DNA from: Yoonia sp.
Lineage (GTDB): Bacteria > Pseudomonadota > Alphaproteobacteria > Rhodobacterales > Rhodobacteraceae
Length of the DNA stretch: 7,946 bases
Direction of reading: 5' to 3'
Assembly: GCA_020627605.1 (NCBI GenBank)
Contig: JAHDGO010000079.1
Span: forward strand, 1-7,946
This document shows, piece by piece, positions 1-6,407 of the stretch. The notes under the pieces were generated by a model. It was not told the DNA's origin, did no database searches, and saw only the letters and a list, made by a program, of their open reading frames with translations. The stretch's first letter is position 1; every line of letters starts with the position of its first letter. The translations under genes and the position numbers were made by a program.

Positions 1-480
1 CCAGCCAAGCTGCACACCAAAGATAAAGATCAGCATGATCCCGATGACAAACGTAGGGATCGACACCCCCACCAATGTTGTCAGCAAGATCGCCTGCGTG
101 GCCACCCCGCGCGGTCGCAATGCGGTATAGACCCCCGCCGGGATGCCAACGATCAATGAAATCAGCAAGGCCACCACCCCAAGCTCCAGCGTGGCGGGAA
201 TGCGGTCGACGATCATCTCGGCCACGGGCTGGCGCGTGCGGAAGGAAAACCCGAAATCACCCTGCAGCATATCGGTGGTAAATCGTCCGAATTGCAGGAT
301 GAACGGGTCGTTCAGACCCAGTTCCTCGCGCAGCCGTTCCTGATCCGCGACAGAGGTTTCGACACCCGTCATCTGGGTGATCGGGTCACCGACGAACCGG
401 AACAGCGAAAAGGCCAGAAAGGCGACGGCCAGCATCACAAAGACGGACTGCACCAGCCGCTTGAGGATGAAATAGATCAT
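1..480 (-). CDS. DppB/OppB-type ABC transporter permease (3' part beyond window)
   Basis: This is an inner-membrane permease subunit of a peptide/nickel-type ABC importer. Only the first 160 codons are present; the gene leaves the window at base 1, and full-length relatives are roughly 310-340 residues. The start is the ATG at 478-480 (protein MIYFILKRLVQSVFVML). Visible family marks, in order, are an N-terminal transmembrane helix at about residues 9-30, a GDP motif at 31-33, the LGLNDPF element at 54-60, the GDFGFSF segment at 74-80 with the following RTRQPV, and then hydrophobic helices at about 97-120 and 132-156 that begin the transport domain. The cytoplasmic EAA loop that contacts the ATPase is not reached. 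It begins 25 bases after the stop of the family 5 binding-protein gene on the same strand, so the two surely form one operon. DppC and the ATPases would follow to the left. The exact substrate cannot be read from this fragment. Confidence 0.93.
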   Translation of the reverse strand, partial: MIYFILKRLVQSVFVMLAVAFLAFSLFRFVGDPITQMTGVETSVADQERLREELGLNDPFILQFGRFTTDMLQGDFGFSFRTRQPVAEMIVDRIPATLELGVVALLISLIVGIPAGVYTALRPRGVATQAILLTTLVGVSIPTFVIGIMLIFIFGVQLGW

Positions 481-505
481 CGCCTTTCTGCTTTTTTCAG
501 GGTGA

Positions 506-2086
506 TCAGTTGACCGTCACCCACCGCAGCATGAAGAAGTTATCGGCCCGTTGTGTCAGGTCGATGTTGTCTTTCGCGGCCCAGATCAGTGGCTGCGTAT
601 AGAGCGGGATATAGGCCACCTCTTCCTGCGTGATCGCGACAACCTCGTCGATCATGGCTTGGCGTGCCTCTGGATTGATTTCCTGCTGGATCTCCGGCAG
701 CAGCGCATCAACGCGCTCGTTGGAATAGTTGCCAAAATTCCACGACCCCAGCTTCTTCTCGTCATCCTGGCTATGCAGCAGGAAACGGATGGGGTGTTCC
801 ATATCAAAGGTGCCCGGCGACCAGCCCAGAAGATACATATCAAAGTCATCTTCGCGCAGCTGTGGCCAGTAATCCCGCACCGGACCAGTCGACAGCTCTG
901 CATCCAGACCGACGGCAGCAAACATCGACGCGGCCGCACGGCACAGCGCCTCGTCATTTATGTAGCGGTCATTGGGGCACTTCAGGCCAAAGCTGAAGCC
1001 CTCAGGATACCCCGCCTCTGCCAGCAGTTCGCGGGCGCGGTCCGGGTCATAGCCAAGACGGTTTTCGTTAGCCGCCGAATAGCCAGAGATACCCGCTGGC
1101 ACCAGCTGGTTGGCAGGCGCGATCTTGCCACGGAACAGCACGCGGTTGATGCTGTCGATGTCAATCGCATGGGCGGCGGCCATGCGCACACGCTGATCGG
1201 TAAAGGGGTTGGTGTCAGTGACATCGCTGGAATACAGCAGCGCGTCATGCTCATGGCCAAAGCCAAACATGATGACGCGGGTTTCCTCGCCTTCCAGCAC
1301 CTTGAACCCATCGCGGCCTTCGACCTGTGCGACGTCCTGCAACGGGATCGGCTGGATGAAATCAATCTCGCCTGACAACAGCGCCGCCAGCCCGGTGGCG
1401 GCATTGCCGATGGGCGTGAAGACGGCCTCTGTCACGTTGTGCTCTGGCGTGTCCCACCAGCCGTCATGCGGGGCAAGCGTGGTGCGCACGCCTGGATCGC
1501 GGTCAGAGACGGTGAACGGGCCAGTGCCATTGACGTTCAGTGTTGCGTAGTTTTCCGCGTCGCGCGCTGGCAAGGCGGCATCGTTGCTTTCGGCCCAATC
1601 CTTGTCGAGGATCATGAAATTCGCAATGGAGTCCGGAAACAGCGGGTTTGGCGATGTCGTGACGAAATCAATCGTGAAATCGTCGACCACACGCACCTCT
1701 GATACCGGCGCGAACCACGACCGCACATCAGCCGCCTCGTCAGAGGCCCGCTGGTAAGAGAACATCACATCCTCTGCGGTAAAGGCCGCACCGTCCTGAA
1801 AGGTCACGCCCTCGCGCAGGGTGAAGCGCCAGCCGTTCTCACCCTCCAGCGGTTCCCACGATGTGGCCAGCGAGGGTTCAATCGACATGTCCTGACCGCG
1901 GCGCACGAGGCCCTCATAGACATTGTTAAGAAACGACAGCACAGGGGCAGAGTTGACGGCATGCGGGTCCATCGTCTGCGGGTCCGTGTTGGAGGCCCAG
2001 CGCAGCGTTTCCGCAGATGCCGTCGCAGCACAAACGCCCAGCGCGCCACCAAGAAGCGCAACATTGCGCGAAATCCGTCTTGTCAT
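506..2086 (-). CDS. ABC transporter periplasmic solute-binding protein, family 5 (peptide/DppA-like)
   Basis: This 526-residue periplasmic receptor would deliver its ligand (peptides in the best-known members, but also sugars, opines or nickel) to the permease encoded next. An ATG 33 bases further upstream is open in frame, but the ATG at 2084-2086 is preferred: it has a strong GGAGGG site six bases ahead and starts directly at a good Sec signal, MTRRISRNVALLGG, cleaved after the ASA at residues 23-25. The Cys at 19 does not fit a lipobox, so the protein is probably soluble. Family 5 marks are the TMDPH element (38-42), the FQDG..FTAEDV segment (96-107), GTGPF (187-191), and paired Cys 370 and 382 around PNDRYINDEA, which could form a disulfide. 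The C terminus, RADNFFMLRWVTVN, is typical of alphaproteobacterial members. The length is normal and the frame intact. The ligand cannot be assigned. Confidence 0.93.
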   Translation of the reverse strand: MTRRISRNVALLGGALGVCAATASAETLRWASNTDPQTMDPHAVNSAPVLSFLNNVYEGLVRRGQDMSIEPSLATSWEPLEGENGWRFTLREGVTFQDGAAFTAEDVMFSYQRASDEAADVRSWFAPVSEVRVVDDFTIDFVTTSPNPLFPDSIANFMILDKDWAESNDAALPARDAENYATLNVNGTGPFTVSDRDPGVRTTLAPHDGWWDTPEHNVTEAVFTPIGNAATGLAALLSGEIDFIQPIPLQDVAQVEGRDGFKVLEGEETRVIMFGFGHEHDALLYSSDVTDTNPFTDQRVRMAAAHAIDIDSINRVLFRGKIAPANQLVPAGISGYSAANENRLGYDPDRARELLAEAGYPEGFSFGLKCPNDRYINDEALCRAAASMFAAVGLDAELSTGPVRDYWPQLREDDFDMYLLGWSPGTFDMEHPIRFLLHSQDDEKKLGSWNFGNYSNERVDALLPEIQQEINPEARQAMIDEVVAITQEEVAYIPLYTQPLIWAAKDNIDLTQRADNFFMLRWVTVN

Positions 2087-2092
2087 GATCGT

Positions 2093-2098
2093 CCCTCC
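2093..2098 (-). promoter_or_regulatory. Ribosome binding site of the family 5 binding-protein gene
   Basis: GGAGGG on the minus strand lies six bases before the ATG at 2084-2086. It decides in favour of this start over the in-frame ATG at 2119, which would add eleven residues (MSRDNGTGGTI) in front of an otherwise complete signal peptide. Confidence 0.7.
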
Positions 2099-2106
2099 AG
2101 TTCCGT

Positions 2107-2118
2107 TGTCACGGGACA
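2107..2118. promoter_or_regulatory. Small palindrome upstream of the peptide-type ABC operon
   Basis: TGTCACGGGACA is an imperfect palindrome (TGTC, four-base centre, GACA; ten of twelve positions symmetric). It sits 20 bases before the binding-protein start, in the 86-base gap after the preceding gene. On the minus strand a TTGACC lies further upstream in the gap, but no convincing -10 box is seen. It could be a transcription-factor half-site pair or chance. Confidence 0.25.
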
Positions 2119-2172
2119 CAGTGGGGCAAAATGTCGCGAGGTCAAGGTCGGCGGCCCGCGATGACGTCGAAG

Positions 2173-3207
2173 TTAGTTTTGCTGCTCCATGGCACTTTCC
2201 CAGCTTTCGACAAATGCACGTCGGTTCAGCGGATCAAGATAGACCATCAATGCAGGACCCAGACGAATGGGGCCAAAACTCAGCGCGTCATCATCGGCCT
2301 GACTGCGCAGCGGCGGCAAGACCCATTGGCCGCGATCCTCGCGCAGACCCTCGCGCAGCAGCACGTCAAGAAATGCACCGGCCGCAGCCTCTGCATCGCT
2401 GGTGGATGCGATCAGGGCAGTCCGCAACATGACATTGGCGTAATCCTCCAGCTCAAGGATCTGCATGCCCTGCGCCTCGGGTGCCTCCAGCCTTTGCGCG
2501 GCATAGCTGCCCAAGACATTGTAGGCGATGGCCAACCGGCCCTGCGATACATCGTCAATCATCTGGCCTGAACAGCAATACAGCTGCGGATTGAGCCGCC
2601 CCATCACCTCTGACAGCCGCCAGAAAGCATCCGAACTCCGCGCCTCTTGCGTGGCAAAAAGATAGCCGAGACCGCTGACGCGGACATCATAGGTGCCGAT
2701 GGCGCCAGCAAAACGTTCCGGGTTTTCGCGCAGGACGGCGATCAATTCCTGTCGGGTTGTGGGCAGGCGCAATCCCGCAAAGCGCGCGGTGGAAATCACT
2801 GTCACGGCAGGTTCCGAGGTAAAGGCAAAGACCAGATCACGCCAGCGCGCCCATGTCGGCAAGGCAGATGTCGCATCAGAGATATAGGGCTTTGCCAACC
2901 CATCATTGGCCAGCTGGAACTGCAGATCCATTGCAGACGAAATCACAAGGTCGAAGTCTTCACCGTCTTTGATCGCCGCAAACACATCAGCACTTGATGC
3001 AACGACGTAATCAATCGCGATGTCCGGTCTTTCAGTCTGGAACCGCAGGATGATCGGCTCAAACGCGGCAAGATCGGCCGTTGAAAGTATGCGCAAGATC
3101 GCATCCGATGTGCCGGGGTAGCGTTTACGCTCTTCAATCTCCAGCGCGGACAGGCCCGATGCCGTCAGGCCAAGCCAGACGCCAATGGCAAACATAACGT
3201 GACGCAT
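2173..3207 (-). CDS. Periplasmic iron(III)/phosphosugar-type solute-binding protein in the tctDE operon, candidate sensor partner of TctE
   Basis: This 344-residue exported protein resembles type 2 periplasmic binding proteins of the AfuA/FbpA/PgtC kind. A Sec signal (MRHVMFAIGVWLGLTASGLSA) is probably cleaved after Ala21. Next come a strand-helix start (LSTADLAAFEPIILRF, 41-56), the hinge-like segment GEDFDLVISSAMDLQ (82-96), a central part with vicinal Cys 211-212 (LYCCSGQ), the GRLAIAYNVLGSYA segment (223-236), and a C-terminal helix NRRAFVESWESAM. The start at 3207 is chosen for its purine-rich GGGAGAGGGG site; the Met at residue 5 is an alternative. The gene overlaps the kinase gene by 43 bases in another frame, implying translational coupling. 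No same-family permease or ATPase is adjacent, so it is plausibly a receptor that informs TctE rather than a transport component, as HptA does for HptRS. That role is inference; it could also be an orphan transport receptor. Confidence 0.85.
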   Translation of the reverse strand: MRHVMFAIGVWLGLTASGLSALEIEERKRYPGTSDAILRILSTADLAAFEPIILRFQTERPDIAIDYVVASSADVFAAIKDGEDFDLVISSAMDLQFQLANDGLAKPYISDATSALPTWARWRDLVFAFTSEPAVTVISTARFAGLRLPTTRQELIAVLRENPERFAGAIGTYDVRVSGLGYLFATQEARSSDAFWRLSEVMGRLNPQLYCCSGQMIDDVSQGRLAIAYNVLGSYAAQRLEAPEAQGMQILELEDYANVMLRTALIASTSDAEAAAGAFLDVLLREGLREDRGQWVLPPLRSQADDDALSFGPIRLGPALMVYLDPLNRRAFVESWESAMEQQN

Positions 3208-4547
3208 GCCCCTCTCCCTTCTTCGTTTTGCGCAAGCACAATATGTCCGCCATGCGCGACCAGCACTTCGTTGGCGATGGTCAGCCCAAGCCCTGATCCG
3301 ACGACGCCTTCTGCATTGTCGCCCCGGTGAAACCGCTCTGTGAACCTGTCGAAGGGCCCGGCACCAAGCCCCGGCCCTTCATCCACCACCCTGACCTGCG
3401 CCTGCGCGCCATCAGCACTAACACCAATGCGAACAGTGGTGTCTGGCGATGAATATTTGATCGCGTTATCGACGACATTGCGCAAAGCACTTTCCAAAAG
3501 CACGCCATCACCTCTGACGATGACGGTCTCGCTGGCCAGTTCAATCGCGATGTCCTTCATCTCTGCGGTGGGTTCCAGCGCAGAGGTGACGGTGCGGGCA
3601 ATGACAGCCAGATCAATGGCATCATGTGCCAGACTATCGGCGCGGAACGCCACGGTCGCATGATCCAACAGCTGCCCGGCAGAACGCGAGCTTTCGTCTA
3701 TGGCCCTGATCATCCGCCGCAACCGACCCTTTTCTTCGTCACCGCGCGCCGAATGCAGCGCAACTTCGGCCTGCGCCCTAACAGTGGCCAAGGGGGTGCG
3801 GACACGGTGGGCGGCTTCGGTGATAAACTCTTCTGACCGGCGCAAAGAGGTGCCAAGCCGGTCAATAAACCGGTTCAGTGACTGGATCAGCGGTGCAAGC
3901 TCTGTCGGGGCCCTGTCGCGCAGTGGGCGCAGGTCGCTGGGGCCGCGCCGGGCGACCGCCTCTGCCACTGTAGTCAGCTGGTTCAGCGACGACCTGGCGA
4001 CAAAGGCAGATAGGACAACCGCCAGCACAAAGAAGGCAACGCACAGCAAGGCGGCGGTACGGGACAGATCAGTTGCAATCGCGCTGATCCCGTCGCGGGT
4101 CTGGGCGACCGAAACCGTGACCGGGACAGGATCGGCACCGGCCAGCACCACGCGGGTGATCGACACCATGCGCAGCGTCGCCTGCCGATAGGTCACCGTC
4201 CCGAAACTGATCTGCCCCGGTGCAGGTGTCTCCAGATCGGGGGCAAGATCACTGTATCCGGTCAAGGTCTGCCCATCGACATCGACGTGATAGAACACCC
4301 TGTCCTGGCTGATGGCCCCCAGCATCGAAAACGCGGCATATGGCAGTTCCAGCCGGATTTCATCGCCTTCGCTGCGCAGCGCCTCGGCAATCGTCGTGGC
4401 AGAGGCCGCAAGGATATTGTCCTGCGTCCGTTCCGCCGCCTGCCGGGCAAAGCTGGACACCATCGACCAGGACAATACCGACAAAAGCGCGGCAACACAT
4501 GCCAGCAGAACGGTCAGGCGGCGTCCGATAGAACCCGAAGGTGTCAT
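3165..4547 (-). CDS. tctE: TctE-like sensor histidine kinase
   Basis: This 460-residue inner-membrane kinase would phosphorylate TctD. It has a first transmembrane helix at about 11-32, a periplasmic sensor region (35-160) resembling the two-component sensor kinase N-terminal (2CSK_N) type found in TctE, and a second helix at about 164-184. A HAMP-like linker to about 236 follows. The HisKA segment FITEAAHRVRTPLATVRAQAE, starting at residue 241, carries the phospho-acceptor His247. The ATPase domain shows an N-box (ALRNVVDNAIKYS, Asn357 and Asn361), DEGPG (389-393) and GSGLGL (417-422). The length is normal. The start overlaps the regulator stop as ATGA; the 3' end overlaps the next gene by 43 bases. 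One oddity is Arg at the position after the His, where most kinases have Glu/Asp and TctE usually Gln. Position beside tctCBA makes tricarboxylate-transporter control the likely task; the stimulus is unknown. Confidence 0.92.
   Translation of the reverse strand: MTPSGSIGRRLTVLLACVAALLSVLSWSMVSSFARQAAERTQDNILAASATTIAEALRSEGDEIRLELPYAAFSMLGAISQDRVFYHVDVDGQTLTGYSDLAPDLETPAPGQISFGTVTYRQATLRMVSITRVVLAGADPVPVTVSVAQTRDGISAIATDLSRTAALLCVAFFVLAVVLSAFVARSSLNQLTTVAEAVARRGPSDLRPLRDRAPTELAPLIQSLNRFIDRLGTSLRRSEEFITEAAHRVRTPLATVRAQAEVALHSARGDEEKGRLRRMIRAIDESSRSAGQLLDHATVAFRADSLAHDAIDLAVIARTVTSALEPTAEMKDIAIELASETVIVRGDGVLLESALRNVVDNAIKYSSPDTTVRIGVSADGAQAQVRVVDEGPGLGAGPFDRFTERFHRGDNAEGVVGSGLGLTIANEVLVAHGGHIVLAQNEEGRGACVTLCLPLASGLA
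3209..3218 (-). promoter_or_regulatory. Ribosome binding site of the accessory binding protein, inside the kinase gene
   Basis: GGGAGAGGGG on the minus strand ends two bases before the ATG at 3205-3207. It lies within the kinase coding sequence, where the same bases encode part of the Gly-Arg-Gly turn of the ATPase domain. It supports starting the binding protein at 3207. Confidence 0.55.
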
Positions 4548-5206
4548 GCTGTCTCTATCCGGTAGCCAAGCCCGCGGACGGTTTCGATGCGCACGCCCAC
4601 AAGGGCCAGCTTTTTGCGCAAGCGCCCGACGTAGACCTCAATCGTGTTTTCTGTGACCTCTTCGTCGTAGGAAAAAAGCCGGTCCATCAGTTGCGCCTTT
4701 GACAGGATTTGCCCCGGTCGTCTGGCAAAGACCTCCAGCAGGCGCAGTTCTCGGTTGCGCAGATCAACGGACAGATCGCCGTCGCGCAGCGTCCCGTTTG
4801 TCGGATCAAAGACAGCAGTGCCCAGATTGATCTCGTTCTTTGCGCCTCCGCCCCTGCGGCGCAGGACAGCCCGGCAACGCGCCTCCAGCTCGGCGAAATC
4901 AAATGGCTTTGTGATGTAATCATCCGCGCCCTGATCCAGCGCGCCGACCCGGTCACTGACCTGACTGCGTGCGGTCAGAACGATGACAGGGGTCTCTGAT
5001 ACGTCCCGGCGGCTGGCAAGAAAATCGCGCCCGTCACCGTCCGGCAGCATCACGTCCAACAGAATCAAATCGTAATCCGCCGCTGCCAGACAATCACTCG
5101 CCTCTGCCAATGTCGCCGCATGATCCACGGCATGACCGTCCAGCGCAATGCGGCTGACCACGGCTTCGGCCAGTTCCAGATTATCCTCAACCAACAGATA
5201 TCGCAT
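4544..5206 (-). CDS. tctD: TctD-like OmpR-family response regulator
   Basis: This 220-residue cytoplasmic transcription regulator pairs with the following kinase. The receiver domain (1-115) has the acidic pair Glu7-Asp8, the phosphorylation site Asp51 in LLDVMLPDGDG, Thr78 and Lys100 in the KPF motif. The winged-helix domain (about 125-220) includes the recognition helix region TENTIEVYVGRLRKKL and the closing GLGYRIE wing. The frame is open for seven more codons to an ATG at 5227, but MRYLLVEDN is the conserved family start, so 5206 is used. Its ribosome site is only moderate: GGGAAG, 11 bases upstream. Its stop shares four bases (ATGA) with the kinase start. It is divergent from tctC and presumably controls that promoter, perhaps also its own, through the 11-bp repeats between them. 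Confidence 0.93.
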   Translation of the reverse strand: MRYLLVEDNLELAEAVVSRIALDGHAVDHAATLAEASDCLAAADYDLILLDVMLPDGDGRDFLASRRDVSETPVIVLTARSQVSDRVGALDQGADDYITKPFDFAELEARCRAVLRRRGGGAKNEINLGTAVFDPTNGTLRDGDLSVDLRNRELRLLEVFARRPGQILSKAQLMDRLFSYDEEVTENTIEVYVGRLRKKLALVGVRIETVRGLGYRIETA

Positions 5207-5251
5207 GATTTTTTCTGCTTCCCGCATCGGTTTCTTCAGCTACCATTGCCC

Positions 5252-5273
5252 GTGTCAGGCCTGTGTCAGCTTT
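5252..5273. promoter_or_regulatory. Tandem 11-bp repeats GTGTCAG, probable TctD operator
   Basis: GTGTCAG occurs at 5252-5258 and again at 5263-5269, exactly 11 bases apart, separated by GCCT. Head-to-tail half-sites with one-helical-turn spacing are what OmpR/PhoB-family dimers bind, and the TGTCA core even resembles the PhoB half-site. The element ends 63 bases before the tctC start and lies 46 bases upstream of tctD, so it could serve both promoters. Assignment to TctD rests on position and protein family. Confidence 0.5.
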
Positions 5274-5322
5274 GCATGCTTGTCTGGCACAACGTGGGCG
5301 GCGGGAGGTCGCCTTGTCAATT

Positions 5323-5329
5323 GGGAGGA
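5323..5329 (+). promoter_or_regulatory. Ribosome binding site of tctC
   Basis: GGGAGGA is followed by seven bases and then the ATG at 5337. It fixes this start over upstream in-frame ATGs from 5148, which would run back through the control region and into tctD. Confidence 0.75.
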
Positions 5330-5336
5330 ATACCAC

Positions 5337-6323
5337 ATGAGCACCCTTGGGTGGACACGCCGGACCGCTATCGCGGCGGCAACAGCAACTTTTGCACTGA
5401 CTGGCTTTGCGCAGGCCGATGGCCATCAGGTTCTGGATGAACTGCACTTCCTGATCCCCGGCGGCGCCGGTGGCGGCTGGGACGGTACAGCACGCGGCAC
5501 AGGCGAAGCACTGACAGGTGCTGGTCTGGTCGGATCGGCCAGCTATGAAAACATGTCCGGTGGCGGCGGCGGTGTCGCAATCGCGCATCTGATCGAGAAC
5601 GCGGACTCGATGAATAACACCGTGATGGTCAACTCTACTCCGATCGTCATCCGGTCTTTGACCGGTGTGTTCCCGCAAAGCTTCCGTGACCTGACGCTTG
5701 TCGCGGGCACAATCGGCGACTACGCCGCACTGGTCGTCAACACAGACAGCGAAATCCAGACCATGGATGACCTGCTGGCGGCCTACCGTGAAGATGGCAC
5801 AGGCTTTGCCGTTGGTGGTGGCTCTGTACCCGGTGGTCTTGATCACCTTGTTGCGGCCTCTGTGATGCAGGCGGCTGGCGAGGATCCGACAGCCTTCAAC
5901 TACATCCCTTATGACGCTGGCGGTGCCGCCATGGCTGGCCTTCTGTCCGGCGAAATTCAGGCGCTGTCCACAGGGTTCTCCGAAGCGGTTGCACTGGCAC
6001 AGCAAGGTGAAGTGCGCATTCTGGGCGTGACATCTGACGAACGTGTCGCCGCCTTCGAAGATGCGCCAACCATGAAGGAACAGGGGCTGGACACGACTTT
6101 CGTCAACTGGCGCGGGTTCTTTGCTGCACCTGGCCTGCCAGAAGAGCAGCTGATCAAGATGCAGACGGCCATTGCCGCCATGTACGACACCCCTGAGTGG
6201 GAAGAAGTGCGCGCGCGCAACGGTTGGGTCAACATCTACAACAACGGCGACGATTTCCGCACCTTCCTTGAAGATCAGGAACAGGAGATCGGCGACCTGA
6301 TGAAGACACTCGGGTTTCTCTAG
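5337..6323 (+). CDS. tctC: TctC: periplasmic substrate-binding protein of a tripartite tricarboxylate transporter
   Basis: This 328-residue receptor captures a carboxylate (citrate or another small organic acid in known members) in the periplasm and passes it to TctAB. The signal MSTLGWTRRTAIAAATATFA is cleaved near FAQA (24-27). Its twin Arg suggests possible Tat export, but the motif is weak and Sec is equally likely. Typical TctC elements are the ligand loop IPGGAGGGWDGTARG (40-54), ENMSGGGGGVAIAHL (71-85), the region VGGGSVPGGLDH (159-170), YDAGGAAMAGLLSGEIQAL (192-210), and the WRGFFAAPGLP segment (258-268). The glycine-rich GGGWD loop places it in the citrate-receptor-like subgroup rather than assigning an exact ligand. 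Length is normal. A strong ribosome site fixes the start. It heads the tctCBA operon, with a hairpin after it. Confidence 0.95.
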   Translation: MSTLGWTRRTAIAAATATFALTGFAQADGHQVLDELHFLIPGGAGGGWDGTARGTGEALTGAGLVGSASYENMSGGGGGVAIAHLIENADSMNNTVMVNSTPIVIRSLTGVFPQSFRDLTLVAGTIGDYAALVVNTDSEIQTMDDLLAAYREDGTGFAVGGGSVPGGLDHLVAASVMQAAGEDPTAFNYIPYDAGGAAMAGLLSGEIQALSTGFSEAVALAQQGEVRILGVTSDERVAAFEDAPTMKEQGLDTTFVNWRGFFAAPGLPEEQLIKMQTAIAAMYDTPEWEEVRARNGWVNIYNNGDDFRTFLEDQEQEIGDLMKTLGFL

Positions 6324-6348
6324 GGCCACTCACACCCAGGAAAACCAC

Positions 6349-6375
6349 GCCCGGCCCCCCGCTTTGGGGCCGGGC
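6349..6375 (+). other. GC-rich stem-loop between tctC and tctB
   Basis: GCCCGGCCCC (6349-6358) and GGGGCCGGGC (6366-6375) form a perfect 10-bp stem with a 7-base loop (CCGCTTT). There is no following run of T, so it is unlikely to be a complete intrinsic terminator. It sits 25 bases after the tctC stop and 32 before the tctB start. Such hairpins after binding-protein genes often protect the upstream mRNA or weaken readthrough, giving more receptor than membrane subunit. Confidence 0.75.
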
Positions 6376-6407
6376 ACATTGCCAGACTGACTTTCGGGGG
6401 GAAGACC

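Larger units (their letters stand above)
5207..5336. promoter_or_regulatory. Divergent control region between tctD and tctC
   Basis: This 130-base stretch must hold the start signals for both operons. It contains the GTGTCAG tandem repeats (5252-5273), a GCATGC palindrome (5274-5279), two GGGAGG ribosome-site-like boxes (5303-5308 and 5323-5328) and no strong sigma-70 promoter in the tctC direction, which fits a promoter dependent on an activator. On the minus strand each repeat reads CTGACA, close to a -35 box, so tctD transcription may start across the same element. Confidence 0.6.

Noticed and set aside
551..1375. 274-codon open frame antisense to the family 5 binding-protein gene
   Set aside because: It shows no recognisable domain and is fully contained opposite a well-conserved gene; it is a shadow frame.
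5207..5227. Start of TctD seven codons earlier at 5227
   Set aside because: The family begins at MRYLLVEDN; the extra residues (MREAEKI) are not part of the receiver fold.
5284..5300. Sigma-54-like element CTGGCAC followed by GGGC at the right spacing
   Set aside because: The GG and GC pairs are 12 bases apart as required, but the TT of the -12 box is missing and OmpR-family regulators do not normally activate sigma-54 promoters. Probably chance.
5148..5336. Longer N-terminus for TctC from upstream in-frame ATGs
   Set aside because: It would overlap tctD and the control region and bury the signal peptide; the ATG at 5337 has a strong ribosome site and begins directly at the signal.
5187..6329. 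380-codon open frame antisense to tctC
   Set aside because: It lies opposite a clear tctC, starts with no good ribosome site, has a cysteine- and histidine-rich composition unlike a real protein, and runs back through the control region. It is a GC-driven shadow.
6349..6375. Intrinsic terminator after tctC
   Set aside because: The stem is strong but no T run follows and the operon continues into tctB and tctA, so full termination is unlikely.
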